Assembly: GCA_017475045.1 (NCBI GenBank)
Contig: JAFVGH010000044.1
Coordinates: 1 to 56,225, forward strand
Length of the DNA: 56,225 nucleotides
DNA from: Fibrobacter sp.
GTDB taxonomy: Bacteria > Fibrobacterota > Fibrobacteria > Fibrobacterales > Fibrobacteraceae
Direction of reading: 5' to 3'
Shown here piece by piece: positions 49,201 through 56,225 of this stretch (the first letter of the stretch is position 1; each line of letters begins with the position of its first letter). The position numbers and the translations under genes were made by a program. Under the pieces are notes generated by a model. The model worked only from the letters and a program-made list of their open reading frames with translations, was not told the DNA's origin and searched no databases.

Positions 49201-49943
49201 CCCTGGTTTACTGCGAGGGAGCTACCCTTGGTGAACAAAATGGTGGTTCCCGGTTCAATGACCAACACCGTGTTGGCGGCAACAGACACCGTTCCGTTTA
49301 CGAGGTAGGGGGATTTGTCCGCCTTCAAGAAACCGCGGAGTTCACCTTGGAGTTCTGTGCCGGTCAGTTGAGCATTTTGCGGTTCTGGTGCGGGCGCGGC
49401 CTCTACGACCGGTGCAGGGGAGGCCACAGGAGCGGCTTCTACTGGTGCTGGTGCGACAGCCTGCTCAGCAGGGGCTTCGGCAACAGGTGCAGCGTCGGGT
49501 GCAGGTTCTGCTGCTGGCACGGGTTCTGCGACGGTCTGTTCAGCAGGAGCTGTTTCAGTGGCTGCAGGTTCGGCTGTTTCGGGAGCAGGTGCCATTCCCG
49601 CGGTAGCGGGTTCTGTAGGTGCAGGAGCAGCGGCCGGAGCGGGTGCCGGAACCTCCTGTGCGGCAGGTTCTGCTGCAGGGGCTGCAACTTCTTGAGTTGG
49701 GCTTGCGGCTTCTTGAACCGGTGCAGGAGCAGCCTGTTCGGCAGGTTGTTCTTCTGCCGGCGTTGGCGCAGGACTTGCAACTTCTTGGGTTGGACTTGCA
49801 GCTTCCTGGACCGGTGCTGCTGCGGGAGCAGCAACTGGAGCTGGCGCTGGAGTTGCTTGTGTGGCAGGGGCGGCCTCTTGAGCAAATGCAAAGAACGTTC
49901 CCAGAAGGACTATTGCGACGGTACCCTTAAAATTCTGTTTCAT
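46293..49943 (-). CDS. Large outer-membrane protein: Ala/Pro-rich region, beta-helix, beta-barrel
   Basis: 1216 aa. Signal peptide MKQNFKGTVAIVLLGTFFAF. Residues about 22-190 are almost only Ala, Pro, Glu, Val and Gln, with an internal repeat (APVQEAASPTQEV at 43-55 and 74-86). Residues about 198-430 form right-handed beta-helix rungs (SPYLVNGTVSVAANTVLVIE, GTATSPVVFRSA, SEIRNAQILNATNGIVVENG), like the 7829-8548 protein. From about 500 to the end come many amphipathic strands and a terminal GGINLNYVF, as expected for an outer-membrane barrel. There is no TonB-box or plug. It starts immediately after the FecR gene stop with a gagg site, so the two are a pair. Confidence 0.85.
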   Translation of the reverse strand: MKQNFKGTVAIVLLGTFFAFAQEAAPATQATPAPAPVAAPAAAPVQEAASPTQEVASPAPTPAEEQPAEQAAPAPVQEAASPTQEVAAPAAEPAAQEVPAPAPAAAPAPTEPATAGMAPAPETAEPAATETAPAEQTVAEPVPAAEPAPDAAPVAEAPAEQAVAPAPVEAAPVASPAPVVEAAPAPEPQNAQLTGTELQGELRGFLKADKSPYLVNGTVSVAANTVLVIEPGTTILFTKGSSLAVNQGQLVVAGTATSPVVFRSAMSTPAAGDWAGIVITGENNSEIRNAQILNATNGIVVENGNLKIQNSLVEGSAGYGIYARNATVNANDCQFKNNQVALNLSNYAQGEIERSTFENNSVALLNSKVSMSVVSSSEFKNNGTAVVNMGNTLIELNNTAIEQNAVGISSSEILAPELMETAKNNKSNFSNKAAETVATLPPEPEVPGVDRKNLNPADEASVVFESEAPADSTQKSWTVLGNVMLGGNYHYVRTRTHHGSTPEISGTDTVFSGDRYKNYFQVPGFGANASTYVLMISPEGKTIEFTMDATSDSWNHFSPNPVTLRYNDSYNNVNLGDFQLMGGDIYMSGMPLFGAEYTLSLLKNNADQPLVQLEGFFGEAKRSLVPHNRHPYLYNDYIDDGEAQAQRLAFGGFLKWAPVRRFDAKVGAIYANDEIEDPLLRDGAKASTLTTDPLQESFTMYAEGNWLFFPGDIELNGQIAVGHADTTDAVRQRAINKVFSNAGLNTSSYSLLRKLMQNESQIDWLTNDELEEIFGDNTGMTKSEMITTLHYLIDKAKRAQKETESDRDDDRVLGQHWGSQNFALGASLNWNINRTRIEGHVKYIGENFYSAGSPDQLSNTREFGASLEQDIKKFWTLGLDYQIYVENAAHGREKNLAGLAEGTHFGLVSDEDSDWFEKHELDNDRTKYTHNFGLDNTFTISPRVQITAGYALEYRSQYRPVQLRGDYMLDDGIYRDKFFTKGDGSKIAVVNGDTVMVDSARWSDYMSLADEPYLASKFEERLYKQSFMAGISFRAAQSVFKINGRWTLRTDDSKFHKDSLVDELDLDLEDTTWAKLGYYYHGGDYFEQSYPLSITTTLKNMQNHFQVTYRQKSYVRDEMTEDEITVEDEYEIPFANRFIILSLNGQFRYMLTEWTEYDEDFDEEETDVLGKINLRVNHNKHFYSDWYVGSAIYYRPDYLSNEYKDIYGGINLNYVF
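49360..49880 (-). repeat. Ala/Pro/Glu-rich low-complexity coding region
   Basis: About 170 codons of GCN/CCN/GAA/CAA repeats in the outer-membrane protein gene, with a 14-codon unit duplicated 31 codons apart. The opposite strand shows a long Cys/Gly/Arg open frame that is only a shadow of this composition. Confidence 0.85.
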
Positions 49944-51824
49944 TTAGCGTACCTCGTAGGTCTTGGTGGCATTAAGAATCATGCCGTTCTTTAAGACAAC
50001 CTTGATGTTGATTTCTGTCTTTTGGCCGTATTCCAGATTCACGCGGACACTGAAGTTAAAATCTTGAATGGACGGGGAATTTTCTTCATAAATTTTTTTG
50101 TTTTTGCTTGTGACAAGGACACTTTTTATACGGCTGACGTCATTATCGATTCCCCTGATAGAGAAATACATTTCCCGTTCAAATACTCTGGATATTCCAT
50201 TGGGTGGAGGAGGTACGCGCAAGCGTTCCTTGTTGCCTTTTTGGATATGTATATAGGCTGAATTGTTCGTTGGGTAACATCCCAGTTTCTTTCGAATTTC
50301 AGTCTTATTTCCAGCCTGGTCGCGTGCAATCCAGGTGTAATCGTGAATCCCTGATCTGAGCTTGATGGTGGAGTAGGAGTTTTTGTCGAAATAAAGTTCC
50401 TTAAGGGGCGTGTGGTCCATTTCGGTAGAGAGGATGACAATGTCGTCCTTGATGTTGGATAGGGATACGCTGGCTTCGCAACGGATGGAATCGGTACGTT
50501 GGAAAATCAGTGCTGGCTTGTCCAAGTTTATAGCCTCGCAGCTCTTGTCAATCTCCAAATCCACCTTGACTGTAGTCTTGCCGGTTGTCCCGTTGAATTC
50601 AACAGTTGCGAACTTCTCGTTCCAGTTGCCCTTCTGGTCGCTAATGGTAATGGTATAGGTCCATTTTCCGTTTGCGCTTAGGGGTACCAGGTTGGGGGAG
50701 GTGTGCGTGCCCAATTTTACAAACAGGGTTGCTGTAGAATCTTTGGGGTTGAATTCGCCCTCGATGGTAGCCGCTCCTGTTTCGCAAATCTTGAGTGGCG
50801 AAGGAGTGGTTACCTGGAACGATGTCGCTGTCATCTGACTGGCAGAATCCTTTACCGTTGTATCAGGCTGTTGCATGTAGTAGGTCTTCAGGTCGGCGCA
50901 ACCGAAGCTCACCTTCCCGCTATAGCAGATAACGGGGAATTTTTTCTCACCAACGGCGCTGGGAGCCCAGTTGGGAGTAAACTGAATCAATTCTCCGGAA
51001 GATTCAATTCTTTCTCCGCCAATTTCCACGCCTACACCAGCTGGGCAGGTTCCCTTGATAGTCGCACTCGGGGTAAAGATTGTGTCTGGGAGGGATTCGA
51101 AGGTGCACTTGAGTGAATCCTTTGCATCAGTCTGCTTGGCCTTGTACTCGTTATCCTTTGCTAGGATAGCCTCCTTCAGTTTGTCTAGGGTCATGGAGGT
51201 ATCGCTGAGCATGGCGTCGATTTCGTTCAAGAAATCAAGGTCGCCCGAAGAGGAAAGCTCTAGGACCAAAAAGTCATCACCATTGGGAACGGCCGTTTCA
51301 CCGCCGTTAATACCCACAATCTTGCCGGACAGGTTGATTTCCAGGCGTCCATTGCGGAGGGAGGCGATGGGCAACCCCTTGGAACTCATACCGATGACAC
51401 CGTCTGTTCCACGGATGGCGGCTGTGGCGGTTCCGGTCTTGAACTTGAAGGAACTTTCTTTACTGGCCTGTTTCTGCACATCAAAGCGAACTTTTCCGCT
51501 TTTGATGTCGGTCATAGCTGTCTGGACCCCGTCCTCGGACACCAGTTGGGAGAATTCTACTAGGGAATTTTCTTCTACCGAGATTGTACTGCCGTCAGGG
51601 AGAGCCACAATAGCCTGGGATTCCACCAAGGTTCTAATCATGTCTTTTTCTTTGACCTTCGCTCCCACGCGGAGGGGAACCCAGTTCCCTTCGGATTTCT
51701 TTTGTGTAGTCACATCACCGATGACGGATCGGACTTTACCCGAGGTGTTCTTGGCAGCATAGGAAAATGGTACCGCCAGCATTAAAGCGACAGCGATAAA
51801 CTTAAATCGGCTTGAAAATGACAT
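49944..51824 (-). CDS. FecR-domain periplasmic protein with Ig-like repeats
   Basis: 626 aa with signal peptide MSFSSRFKFIAVALMLAVPF. Residues about 28-150 form a FecR domain (GDVTTQKKSEGNWVPLRVGA, IVALPDGSTISVEENSLVEF, FKTGTATAAIRGTD). A helical segment (about 200-225) follows, then beta-sandwich modules of Ig type to the end. It is not the classic FecR anti-sigma regulator: it lacks a cytoplasmic part and no sigma factor is nearby. The gene ends directly at the start of the beta-helix/barrel gene, so the two products probably work together in the envelope. A Shine-Dalgarno (gagggg) precedes the ATG. Confidence 0.87.
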   Translation of the reverse strand: MSFSSRFKFIAVALMLAVPFSYAAKNTSGKVRSVIGDVTTQKKSEGNWVPLRVGAKVKEKDMIRTLVESQAIVALPDGSTISVEENSLVEFSQLVSEDGVQTAMTDIKSGKVRFDVQKQASKESSFKFKTGTATAAIRGTDGVIGMSSKGLPIASLRNGRLEINLSGKIVGINGGETAVPNGDDFLVLELSSSGDLDFLNEIDAMLSDTSMTLDKLKEAILAKDNEYKAKQTDAKDSLKCTFESLPDTIFTPSATIKGTCPAGVGVEIGGERIESSGELIQFTPNWAPSAVGEKKFPVICYSGKVSFGCADLKTYYMQQPDTTVKDSASQMTATSFQVTTPSPLKICETGAATIEGEFNPKDSTATLFVKLGTHTSPNLVPLSANGKWTYTITISDQKGNWNEKFATVEFNGTTGKTTVKVDLEIDKSCEAINLDKPALIFQRTDSIRCEASVSLSNIKDDIVILSTEMDHTPLKELYFDKNSYSTIKLRSGIHDYTWIARDQAGNKTEIRKKLGCYPTNNSAYIHIQKGNKERLRVPPPPNGISRVFEREMYFSIRGIDNDVSRIKSVLVTSKNKKIYEENSPSIQDFNFSVRVNLEYGQKTEINIKVVLKNGMILNATKTYEVR

Positions 51825-51937
51825 ATAGCCCCTCTTTCAAGATTATTATACACATTAAATATATTATTTTTGGTCTTATTGAGAGAAAAATGTATCTTTT
51901 GAGGGCTGAAAAATGACCCTAATCACACGAGGTGCCC

Positions 51938-52228
51938 ATGAGTGCAGAATTTGAAGAACCTACCGTGGAAATGACCGATCCGGAAACCGGAGAGCAGGTC
52001 ATCAAGGAACTGGACAAGGCTATCCTTTCTAAGGGGGCTTGGCAGACCATGATGTTCCTTTGCCAGGAACGTAATGCCAAAACCGGCGAATTCGGCGAAC
52101 CCAAGGTCTATATCCGTCGTTACCAGAAGGTGGCCGGGGCTTTCAAGGCCCGCAGCAAGTTCAATATCAGTGGAAAGGCTCAGGCCGAAGCCATTATTGA
52201 AAATCTTAAAAAATGGTATAACATTTAA
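51938..52228 (+). CDS. Conserved small protein of unknown function
   Basis: 96 aa, soluble. Start at the ATG after cacgagg. Sequence blocks LDKAILSKGAWQTMMFLCQE and EPKVYIRRYQKV...KFNISGKAQAEAIIENLKKW resemble a short family I recall from several phyla without known function; the end looks like a beta-strand followed by a helix. The stop overlaps the ybeY start by one base (TAATG), placing it in the ybeY operon. Confidence 0.75.
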   Translation: MSAEFEEPTVEMTDPETGEQVIKELDKAILSKGAWQTMMFLCQERNAKTGEFGEPKVYIRRYQKVAGAFKARSKFNISGKAQAEAIIENLKKWYNI

Positions 52229-52686
52229 TGCCAGACCCTGCCAGTAGTAAAAAGAAACGTTACAGAATTGATTTCCTGTGCCAGGGGAGCATAAAGTCAT
52301 TCCCCTGGAAAGACAAGTTCGACAAGATGGCCCACCAGCTCCTTGACCAGGAGGGAACAGGGAATAACGTAAATGTTGTCCTGTGTGACGACGATTTTGT
52401 CCGTGAAATGAACAAGTCCTACCGTGGGCTAGACAAGGTGACGGACGTGCTTTCTTATGAATGGCATGAGCCTGACCTGCTGGGCGAAATCTACATCGCT
52501 AAAGAGCAGGTCAAGCGCCAGGCTCCCGAGTACGGCAATAGCTTCTTTGCCGAACTGAAGCGAGTGATTGTTCACGGGCTTCTGCATTTGTCGGGCTACG
52601 ATCACATCAAGGCTGCAGACCGTAAGGTCATGCGCAAGCGGGAATGTGAATTTTTGGGGCTGGACCCCTACAAGGAGAAATGCTGA
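52228..52686 (+). CDS. ybeY: Endoribonuclease YbeY (rRNA maturation factor)
   Basis: 152 aa. Zinc-dependent RNase acting in 16S rRNA 3'-end processing and ribosome quality control. Diagnostic metal motif HGLLHLSGYDH (HxxxHxxxxxH) near residues 112-122, preceded by MNKSYRGLDKVTDVLSYEW (family NxxYRxxDxxTDVLSF) and LLGEIYIAKEQV. Overlaps both neighbours by one to three bases, as in a coupled operon with the CorC-type gene, a pairing common in bacteria. Confidence 0.96.
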   Translation: MPDPASSKKKRYRIDFLCQGSIKSFPWKDKFDKMAHQLLDQEGTGNNVNVVLCDDDFVREMNKSYRGLDKVTDVLSYEWHEPDLLGEIYIAKEQVKRQAPEYGNSFFAELKRVIVHGLLHLSGYDHIKAADRKVMRKRECEFLGLDPYKEKC

Positions 52687-54011
52687 TGGAATCATCGGTA
52701 CAGTGGGCGATAGCCTTTCTGGTAATTTTTCTGTTCATTTCTTTTTCATTTTCTTTAATAAAGACCGCATTCAGTGGTATCTACGCCAAGCGCGAGGCCA
52801 AGGATAGGGAAGGTCGCGAAGAGAAGGTGGCTTCCATTGTGGAGCATGACGGATTCAACGAGACTATCTCCATTGGGCGAATCTTTTGCAATGTGGGTTC
52901 AGGAGTTCTTGGAATTTACCTGTTCCAGATGGTTCCGTGGAACTGGGTTAACGAATACAGGATACTTGCTTTTGTGGCTTACCTTGTGGTGGCCTGCATC
53001 TGTATCTATACGGTTACTGTTTTCTGTGCAAATTTGCTTGGAAACTTGAAGCCTGATACCCTGGCGCTGGTTTTGATTCCCCTATACAAGCTTATCAGGG
53101 TTCCCTTTGCTATTCCTGCCAAAATCTGTCATGTTCTTTTTGTTGCTCTTCTTAAGGGTCTGGGTTACGATTCCAAGCTCAGTTTCTTGTCCGAGGAACG
53201 CCGTGACGCTGTACAAGCCGACCTTTCTGATAGCGAAGAAACGGATGCCGAGGGGCTTGAAAAAGAAGAACAGCAGATGATTCTGAACATCTTTGATTTT
53301 GTGGAGACGCCTGTTCGCGAAATCATGACGCCCCGTGTGGACATGTGCGCCATCGACGTGGAGACTTCTCTCAATGATCTTGTCAAGGTGCTGAATAGTG
53401 AACGTCATTCCAGGCTTCCCGTATACAAGGATACGGTGGACAACATCGTGGGAATCCTTTCTAACAGGGATTTTTTGGAGTGGTATACTGAACACAGGGA
53501 CGAGCCTTTTGATATCATGAAAATCGTGATGCCGCCGGTATTTGTTCCGTATCACAAGAAGATAGACGACCTTCTCACTGAACTCCGCAAAACGGGTAAC
53601 CAGCTTGCCATTGTAATTGACGAATATGGCGGTACGGCTGGCCTTGTGACCCTGGAAGACATTCTGGAAGAAATCGTAGGCGAGATCCGCGACGAAGACG
53701 ATATGGACGAGGATGACGACGTTCAGAAGCTCAAGGACGGCCGCTACATCGTGGATCCCCTTATGACCCTTTCGGACCTGAGTGATGAGCTGGGCATTGA
53801 GCTGGAGCCGCCCGAGAATTCCCATGTGGAAACCCTTTCGGGCTTAATTCAGGCGACCTTGGGCATAATTCCATCCCCAGGTGCAGAAGTCAAGATTCAG
53901 GGGTATACCTTCCGTGTGCTAAAAATGGACGGCACCCGCATGGAAAAGGTCATGCTGATCTTGCCCCCGGGCAAGGCTGGCCCCAAGACCCAGGCGTTGA
54001 AAAAAATATAG
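52686..54011 (+). CDS. CNNM/CorC-type membrane protein with CBS domains
   Basis: 441 aa from the ATG overlapping the ybeY stop (TGATG), eight bases after aaggag. N-terminal membrane region of about four helices (DUF21-like, weak match), then a CBS pair starting [20 protein letters not shown] and [20 protein letters not shown], with [20 protein letters not shown]. The C-terminal CorC/HlyC domain contains [20 protein letters not shown] and [10 protein letters not shown]. Family members influence magnesium or cobalt efflux and resistance. An adenine-nucleotide-sensing role of the CBS pair is likely. Confidence 0.92.
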   Translation: MESSVQWAIAFLVIFLFISFSFSLIKTAFSGIYAKREAKDREGREEKVASIVEHDGFNETISIGRIFCNVGSGVLGIYLFQMVPWNWVNEYRILAFVAYLVVACICIYTVTVFCANLLGNLKPDTLALVLIPLYKLIRVPFAIPAKICHVLFVALLKGLGYDSKLSFLSEERRDAVQADLSDSEETDAEGLEKEEQQMILNIFDFVETPVREIMTPRVDMCAIDVETSLNDLVKVLNSERHSRLPVYKDTVDNIVGILSNRDFLEWYTEHRDEPFDIMKIVMPPVFVPYHKKIDDLLTELRKTGNQLAIVIDEYGGTAGLVTLEDILEEIVGEIRDEDDMDEDDDVQKLKDGRYIVDPLMTLSDLSDELGIELEPPENSHVETLSGLIQATLGIIPSPGAEVKIQGYTFRVLKMDGTRMEKVMLILPPGKAGPKTQALKKI

Positions 54012-54037
54012 GGAAATAGCCTTATATATAAAAATTG

Positions 54038-54068
54038 GGCCTGCACGTAATGTGTAGGCCTTTTTTTA
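54038..54068 (+). terminator. Terminator after the ybeY-corC operon
   Basis: Stem ggcctgcac / gtgtaggcc (one G-T pair) with loop gtaat, followed by seven T. Confidence 0.92.
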
Positions 54069-54102
54069 CAATGTGGCTAGGGCATTTTTACTAAAAATGT
54101 TA

Positions 54103-54108
54103 TATATT
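54103..54108 (+). promoter_or_regulatory. Putative -10 TATATT for the GH8 gene
   Basis: TATATT followed by TC, 54 bases upstream of the ATG. The -35 is weak. The leader of about 48 nt has no clear Shine-Dalgarno near the start codon. Confidence 0.4.
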
Positions 54109-54162
54109 TCTGTATAAGGAATGCGGATGGGATTGTTTTAACCAATAAACAAGCCTTTCTAT

Positions 54163-55923
54163 ATGAAAATTATTTCAAAATCCGCATTTTCTATGGCCAT
54201 GTTGCTTGGGGCATCTGTATCCATGGCAACAGCGGGACAGGCTATCACCGGAAACTTCTTCGATGAAAACGGGGCCTACTTCGGCCCGGACTGCGAAAGT
54301 AACGGCTCCCAGTCCACAGGTTCGTTCTACACTGGCAATTACACCAGTCCATTTATCAAGTACCTCGGAAAAACCGAGGCCGAGATTCAGGCAAAGCTGG
54401 ATCAGATGTGGAATCACTATTTCAAGGGTGATGACAACAGCAAGGTCTATTTCGAAACAAATGACGGGGCTTATATCGAGGATATCCGTAACCAGGATGT
54501 ACGTTCCGAGGGAATGTCTTATGGCATGATGATTGCCGTGCAGACGAACCACCGTGAAGAATTCGACAAGATCTGGAATTATGCCAAGAACAGGATGTGG
54601 CATAAAGGTGGTGACTGGGATGGCTATTTCTCCTGGCAGCTTAAGCTTAATGGCGGTAGCGATGAAAAGCCGGCCCCGGACGGTGAACTTTACTTCATGA
54701 TGTCCCTGCTTTTTGCCGCAAACCGTTGGAATGATTCACAGTACATGTCCGATGCCCAGTACATTATGGACAAGATGTGGAATAACTACAAGTACAAGCT
54801 TTTTAATCAGCAGTATTACATCGTCACCTTCCAGCCTACTCCGGGTAACACCGATTTTTCGGACCCGTCCTATGATTTGCCTGCGTTTCTAGAATTGTTC
54901 TCCCGTTGGGCGGAAAATGATCAGGATAAATGGTCTAAGGCGCTCCAGGCGACTCGTGACCACCTGTATGTATCCTCTCATAAGACAACGGGCTTGTTTA
55001 CCGACTATAACAATTTCGACGGAACGCCCCATAGCGGCTTTGATAGCAATAATCCGTCGGACACCTACATGTTCGATGCCATACGCTGTGCCATGAATTT
55101 TGGTATGGACTATTATCTGTTTGGGGCAGATGCTACAAGACAGACGGAAATGGCCAAGAGAATCATTGATTTCTTTGATAAGGATAACTATTCCCATGCC
55201 CATTTTACATGGGACGGCCAGTTGGTGAATAACCATCAATATGATGGGTATACTATAGGCCAGGCGGGAGCCAATGCCGTAGCCACCTACGCCTTGCTGG
55301 ATGATGCTTCGTATAAAGACAAGATTACGAAAAACCTTAAATTGGCCTGGGATGCCAATCTTTTAACGGGCAACAACCGCTATTACGATGGTTTGGTCCA
55401 TTATCTGGCAATGCTTCATTTGACGGGGAACTTCAAAATTTGGAAGCCCAAGCCCAGTGTTGAGTCAAAGACTGTGGATGCCAATGTATATAATGGGGTG
55501 ACCTATAACAAGGAAACCACCATTCATTCCTTTGAATCCTGCAAGCTTTATGAAGTGAAGATAACGGGAAATGCGTCAAATGGCACGATCAGTTCTTCGT
55601 CTACAGGCACAGACATTTCTTCTTCTGCGGGGAACAGTGATTCTGTGACTCCGGGCTCCAACGGCTCTTCTGTCAATGATCCAAACAGTCCTTCTGCCAT
55701 CGGGGGCCATTTGGCACTAAATAGCGGTGTAAGGGTGAGGTCTAACAATCATTCCATTGTTATCGAAAACGCCTTGCCCGACACGAAATATATGATAGCA
55801 GACTTGAACGGTCGCGTTTTGAAGTCTTCACGGATCCATTCTACAAGTCAGGAAATCCGCCTTAACAATAGGGGACCGATGCTTGTGATTGTGGGCAATA
55901 AGACTTTCAAGATAATGAAATAA
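54163..55923 (+). CDS. Secreted GH8 glycoside hydrolase (xylanase/Rex-like) with C-terminal sorting-like domain
   Basis: 586 aa. Signal peptide MKIISKSAFSMAMLLGASVS...TAG. GH8 (alpha/alpha)6 barrel: RSEGMSYGMM with general acid E116, APDGELYFMMSLLFAANRW with D173, FMFDAIRCAMNF-type segment (TYMFDAIRCAMNFGMDYYLF) with the probable base D305. The spacing fits reducing-end xylose-releasing exo-oligoxylanases and related xylanases better than GH8 cellulases; exact specificity is uncertain. After a Ser/Gly/Asn-rich linker (about 480-510) the last 70 residues, with YMIADLNGRVLKSSRI and MLVIVGNKTFKIMK, look like a type-IX-like sorting domain. Confidence 0.93.
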   Translation: MKIISKSAFSMAMLLGASVSMATAGQAITGNFFDENGAYFGPDCESNGSQSTGSFYTGNYTSPFIKYLGKTEAEIQAKLDQMWNHYFKGDDNSKVYFETNDGAYIEDIRNQDVRSEGMSYGMMIAVQTNHREEFDKIWNYAKNRMWHKGGDWDGYFSWQLKLNGGSDEKPAPDGELYFMMSLLFAANRWNDSQYMSDAQYIMDKMWNNYKYKLFNQQYYIVTFQPTPGNTDFSDPSYDLPAFLELFSRWAENDQDKWSKALQATRDHLYVSSHKTTGLFTDYNNFDGTPHSGFDSNNPSDTYMFDAIRCAMNFGMDYYLFGADATRQTEMAKRIIDFFDKDNYSHAHFTWDGQLVNNHQYDGYTIGQAGANAVATYALLDDASYKDKITKNLKLAWDANLLTGNNRYYDGLVHYLAMLHLTGNFKIWKPKPSVESKTVDANVYNGVTYNKETTIHSFESCKLYEVKITGNASNGTISSSSTGTDISSSAGNSDSVTPGSNGSSVNDPNSPSAIGGHLALNSGVRVRSNNHSIVIENALPDTKYMIADLNGRVLKSSRIHSTSQEIRLNNRGPMLVIVGNKTFKIMK

Positions 55924-55941
55924 TATTTGTTTTTTGAACTC

Positions 55942-55983
55942 CAAAAAAAACACCCCGCCACTTTTGAGTGACGGGGCGTTTTA
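55942..55983. terminator. Bidirectional terminator between GH8 gene and nifJ
   Basis: Stem ccccgccact / agtgacgggg (one mismatch) with A-run before and TTTT after, between convergent genes. Confidence 0.88.
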
Positions 55984-55999
55984 ATCAATCGTCAACCGA

Positions 56000-56225
56000 T
56001 TACAGGCTAATCAACCCTTCCGTATCCTTGGACATGGCATCGTAGAATGCGTAGCGGGCGTCCACTTCCTTCTGGAGGTCGTCAGCGAGCTTCTTGGCCA
56101 CTTCCGGATTGTTACGGGTGAGCTGCTTGTAGCGGTTTTCGGTGTAGATGTATTCTGCAACCGGAATTGTCGGCTTCTTGGAGTCGAGGATAAGCGGAGC
56201 CTTTCCTTCGGCGGCGAGAGCCGGG
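56000..56225 (-). CDS. nifJ: Pyruvate:ferredoxin (flavodoxin) oxidoreductase, C-terminal end (rest outside window)
   Basis: Only the last 75 codons are present, read on the minus strand from the window edge to the TAA at 56002-56000. The translation begins PALAAEGKAPLILDSKKPTI and continues with PVAEYIYTENRYKQLTRNNP, then VAKKLADDLQKEVDARYAFY. This is the typical end of the large single-chain PFOR/NifJ, which oxidises pyruvate to acetyl-CoA and CO2 while reducing ferredoxin. High-expression codon use. It supports an anaerobic fermentative metabolism. Confidence 0.85.
   Translation of the reverse strand, partial: PALAAEGKAPLILDSKKPTIPVAEYIYTENRYKQLTRNNPEVAKKLADDLQKEVDARYAFYDAMSKDTEGLISL

Noticed and set aside
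46293..49943. Classical type V autotransporter
   Set aside because: The beta-helix is short, the barrel region is far larger (about 700 residues) than an autotransporter translocator, and the Ala/Pro region is at the N-terminus.
48450..49994. Long open frame (514 codons) on the plus strand, very Cys/Gly/Arg-rich
   Set aside because: It is antisense to the Ala/Pro-rich and beta-helix coding region; the composition is what GCN/CCN codons give in reverse. No sensible start, signal or domain.
49944..51824. FecR anti-sigma regulator of a FecI/FecA iron-uptake system
   Set aside because: The protein is exported with a signal peptide and has no cytoplasmic sigma-binding part; no ECF sigma factor or TonB-dependent receptor is adjacent.

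Overview
The window comes from a Fibrobacter chromosome, probably Fibrobacter succinogenes or a close relative. It carries a lipoprotein with the Fibrobacter succinogenes major paralogous domain (FISUMP), a TIGR02147-type protein beside a lipoprotein gene, and a circularly permuted GH16 licheninase closely resembling the F. succinogenes enzyme. It also has GH8, PL1 and GH2 carbohydrate-active enzymes, many lipoproteins and beta-barrel proteins, and the end of pyruvate:ferredoxin oxidoreductase. This fits an anaerobic, Gram-negative-type fibre degrader. Functions are assigned by eye from motifs; no database search was run.

Layout. 1-3.3 kb: C-terminal half of purL, then a Pro-rich outer-membrane protein. 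3.4-6.2 kb: TIGR02147 protein, lipoprotein and PAS/zinc-ribbon protein in one operon. 6.2-12.4 kb: a helical-repeat protein, then a tight six-gene operon built around a MotA/ExbB/ZorA-like channel with a long coiled-coil tail and a MotB/ZorB-like OmpA protein, plus a lipoprotein, a beta-helix protein and two unknown soluble proteins. 12.4-20.8 kb (minus): tRNA-Asp, YbiT-like ABC-F, trmO, membrane protein, CDP-alcohol phosphatidyltransferase, recN, trmB, MBL-fold nuclease, lipoprotein. 20.8-23.8 kb (minus): GH2 enzyme and tRNA-Pro. 23.9-29.0 kb: FISUMP lipoprotein followed by a reduced Alternative-Complex-III-like electron-transfer cluster (monoheme c, pentaheme c, 4x[4Fe-4S] protein, NrfD-cytochrome c fusion, small membrane protein).

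29.1-35.6 kb: tRNA-Asn, outer-membrane-like protein, lipoprotein, smc, EamA transporter, small zinc-ribbon membrane protein. 35.7-37.5 kb: PL1 pectate lyase. 37.5-40.9 kb: initiator tRNA with a T-stem bulge, PIN protein, gatB, small secreted protein, PurO-type IMP cyclohydrolase. 40.9-43.6 kb (minus): double-GntR regulator and GH16 licheninase. 43.7-51.8 kb (minus): RluA synthase, FAD oxidoreductase, and a FecR/beta-helix-barrel pair. 51.9-56.2 kb: conserved small protein, ybeY, CorC-type protein, GH8 enzyme, 3' end of nifJ (minus).

System-level points. (1) The motor operon looks like a Zorya-type ion-driven AB pair without the Zorya effectors and with envelope partners instead. (2) The ACIII-like cluster would link menaquinol to periplasmic cytochromes in an organism thought to be fermentative. 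(3) All four tRNA genes have promoters close to TTGACA-N16/17-TATATT. The same -10 element lies only 6-9 nt before the start codon of about ten protein genes, predicting widespread leaderless or near-leaderless mRNAs. Every intergenic gap over about 200 bases is accounted for by a tRNA, terminator, promoter or palindromic repeat.
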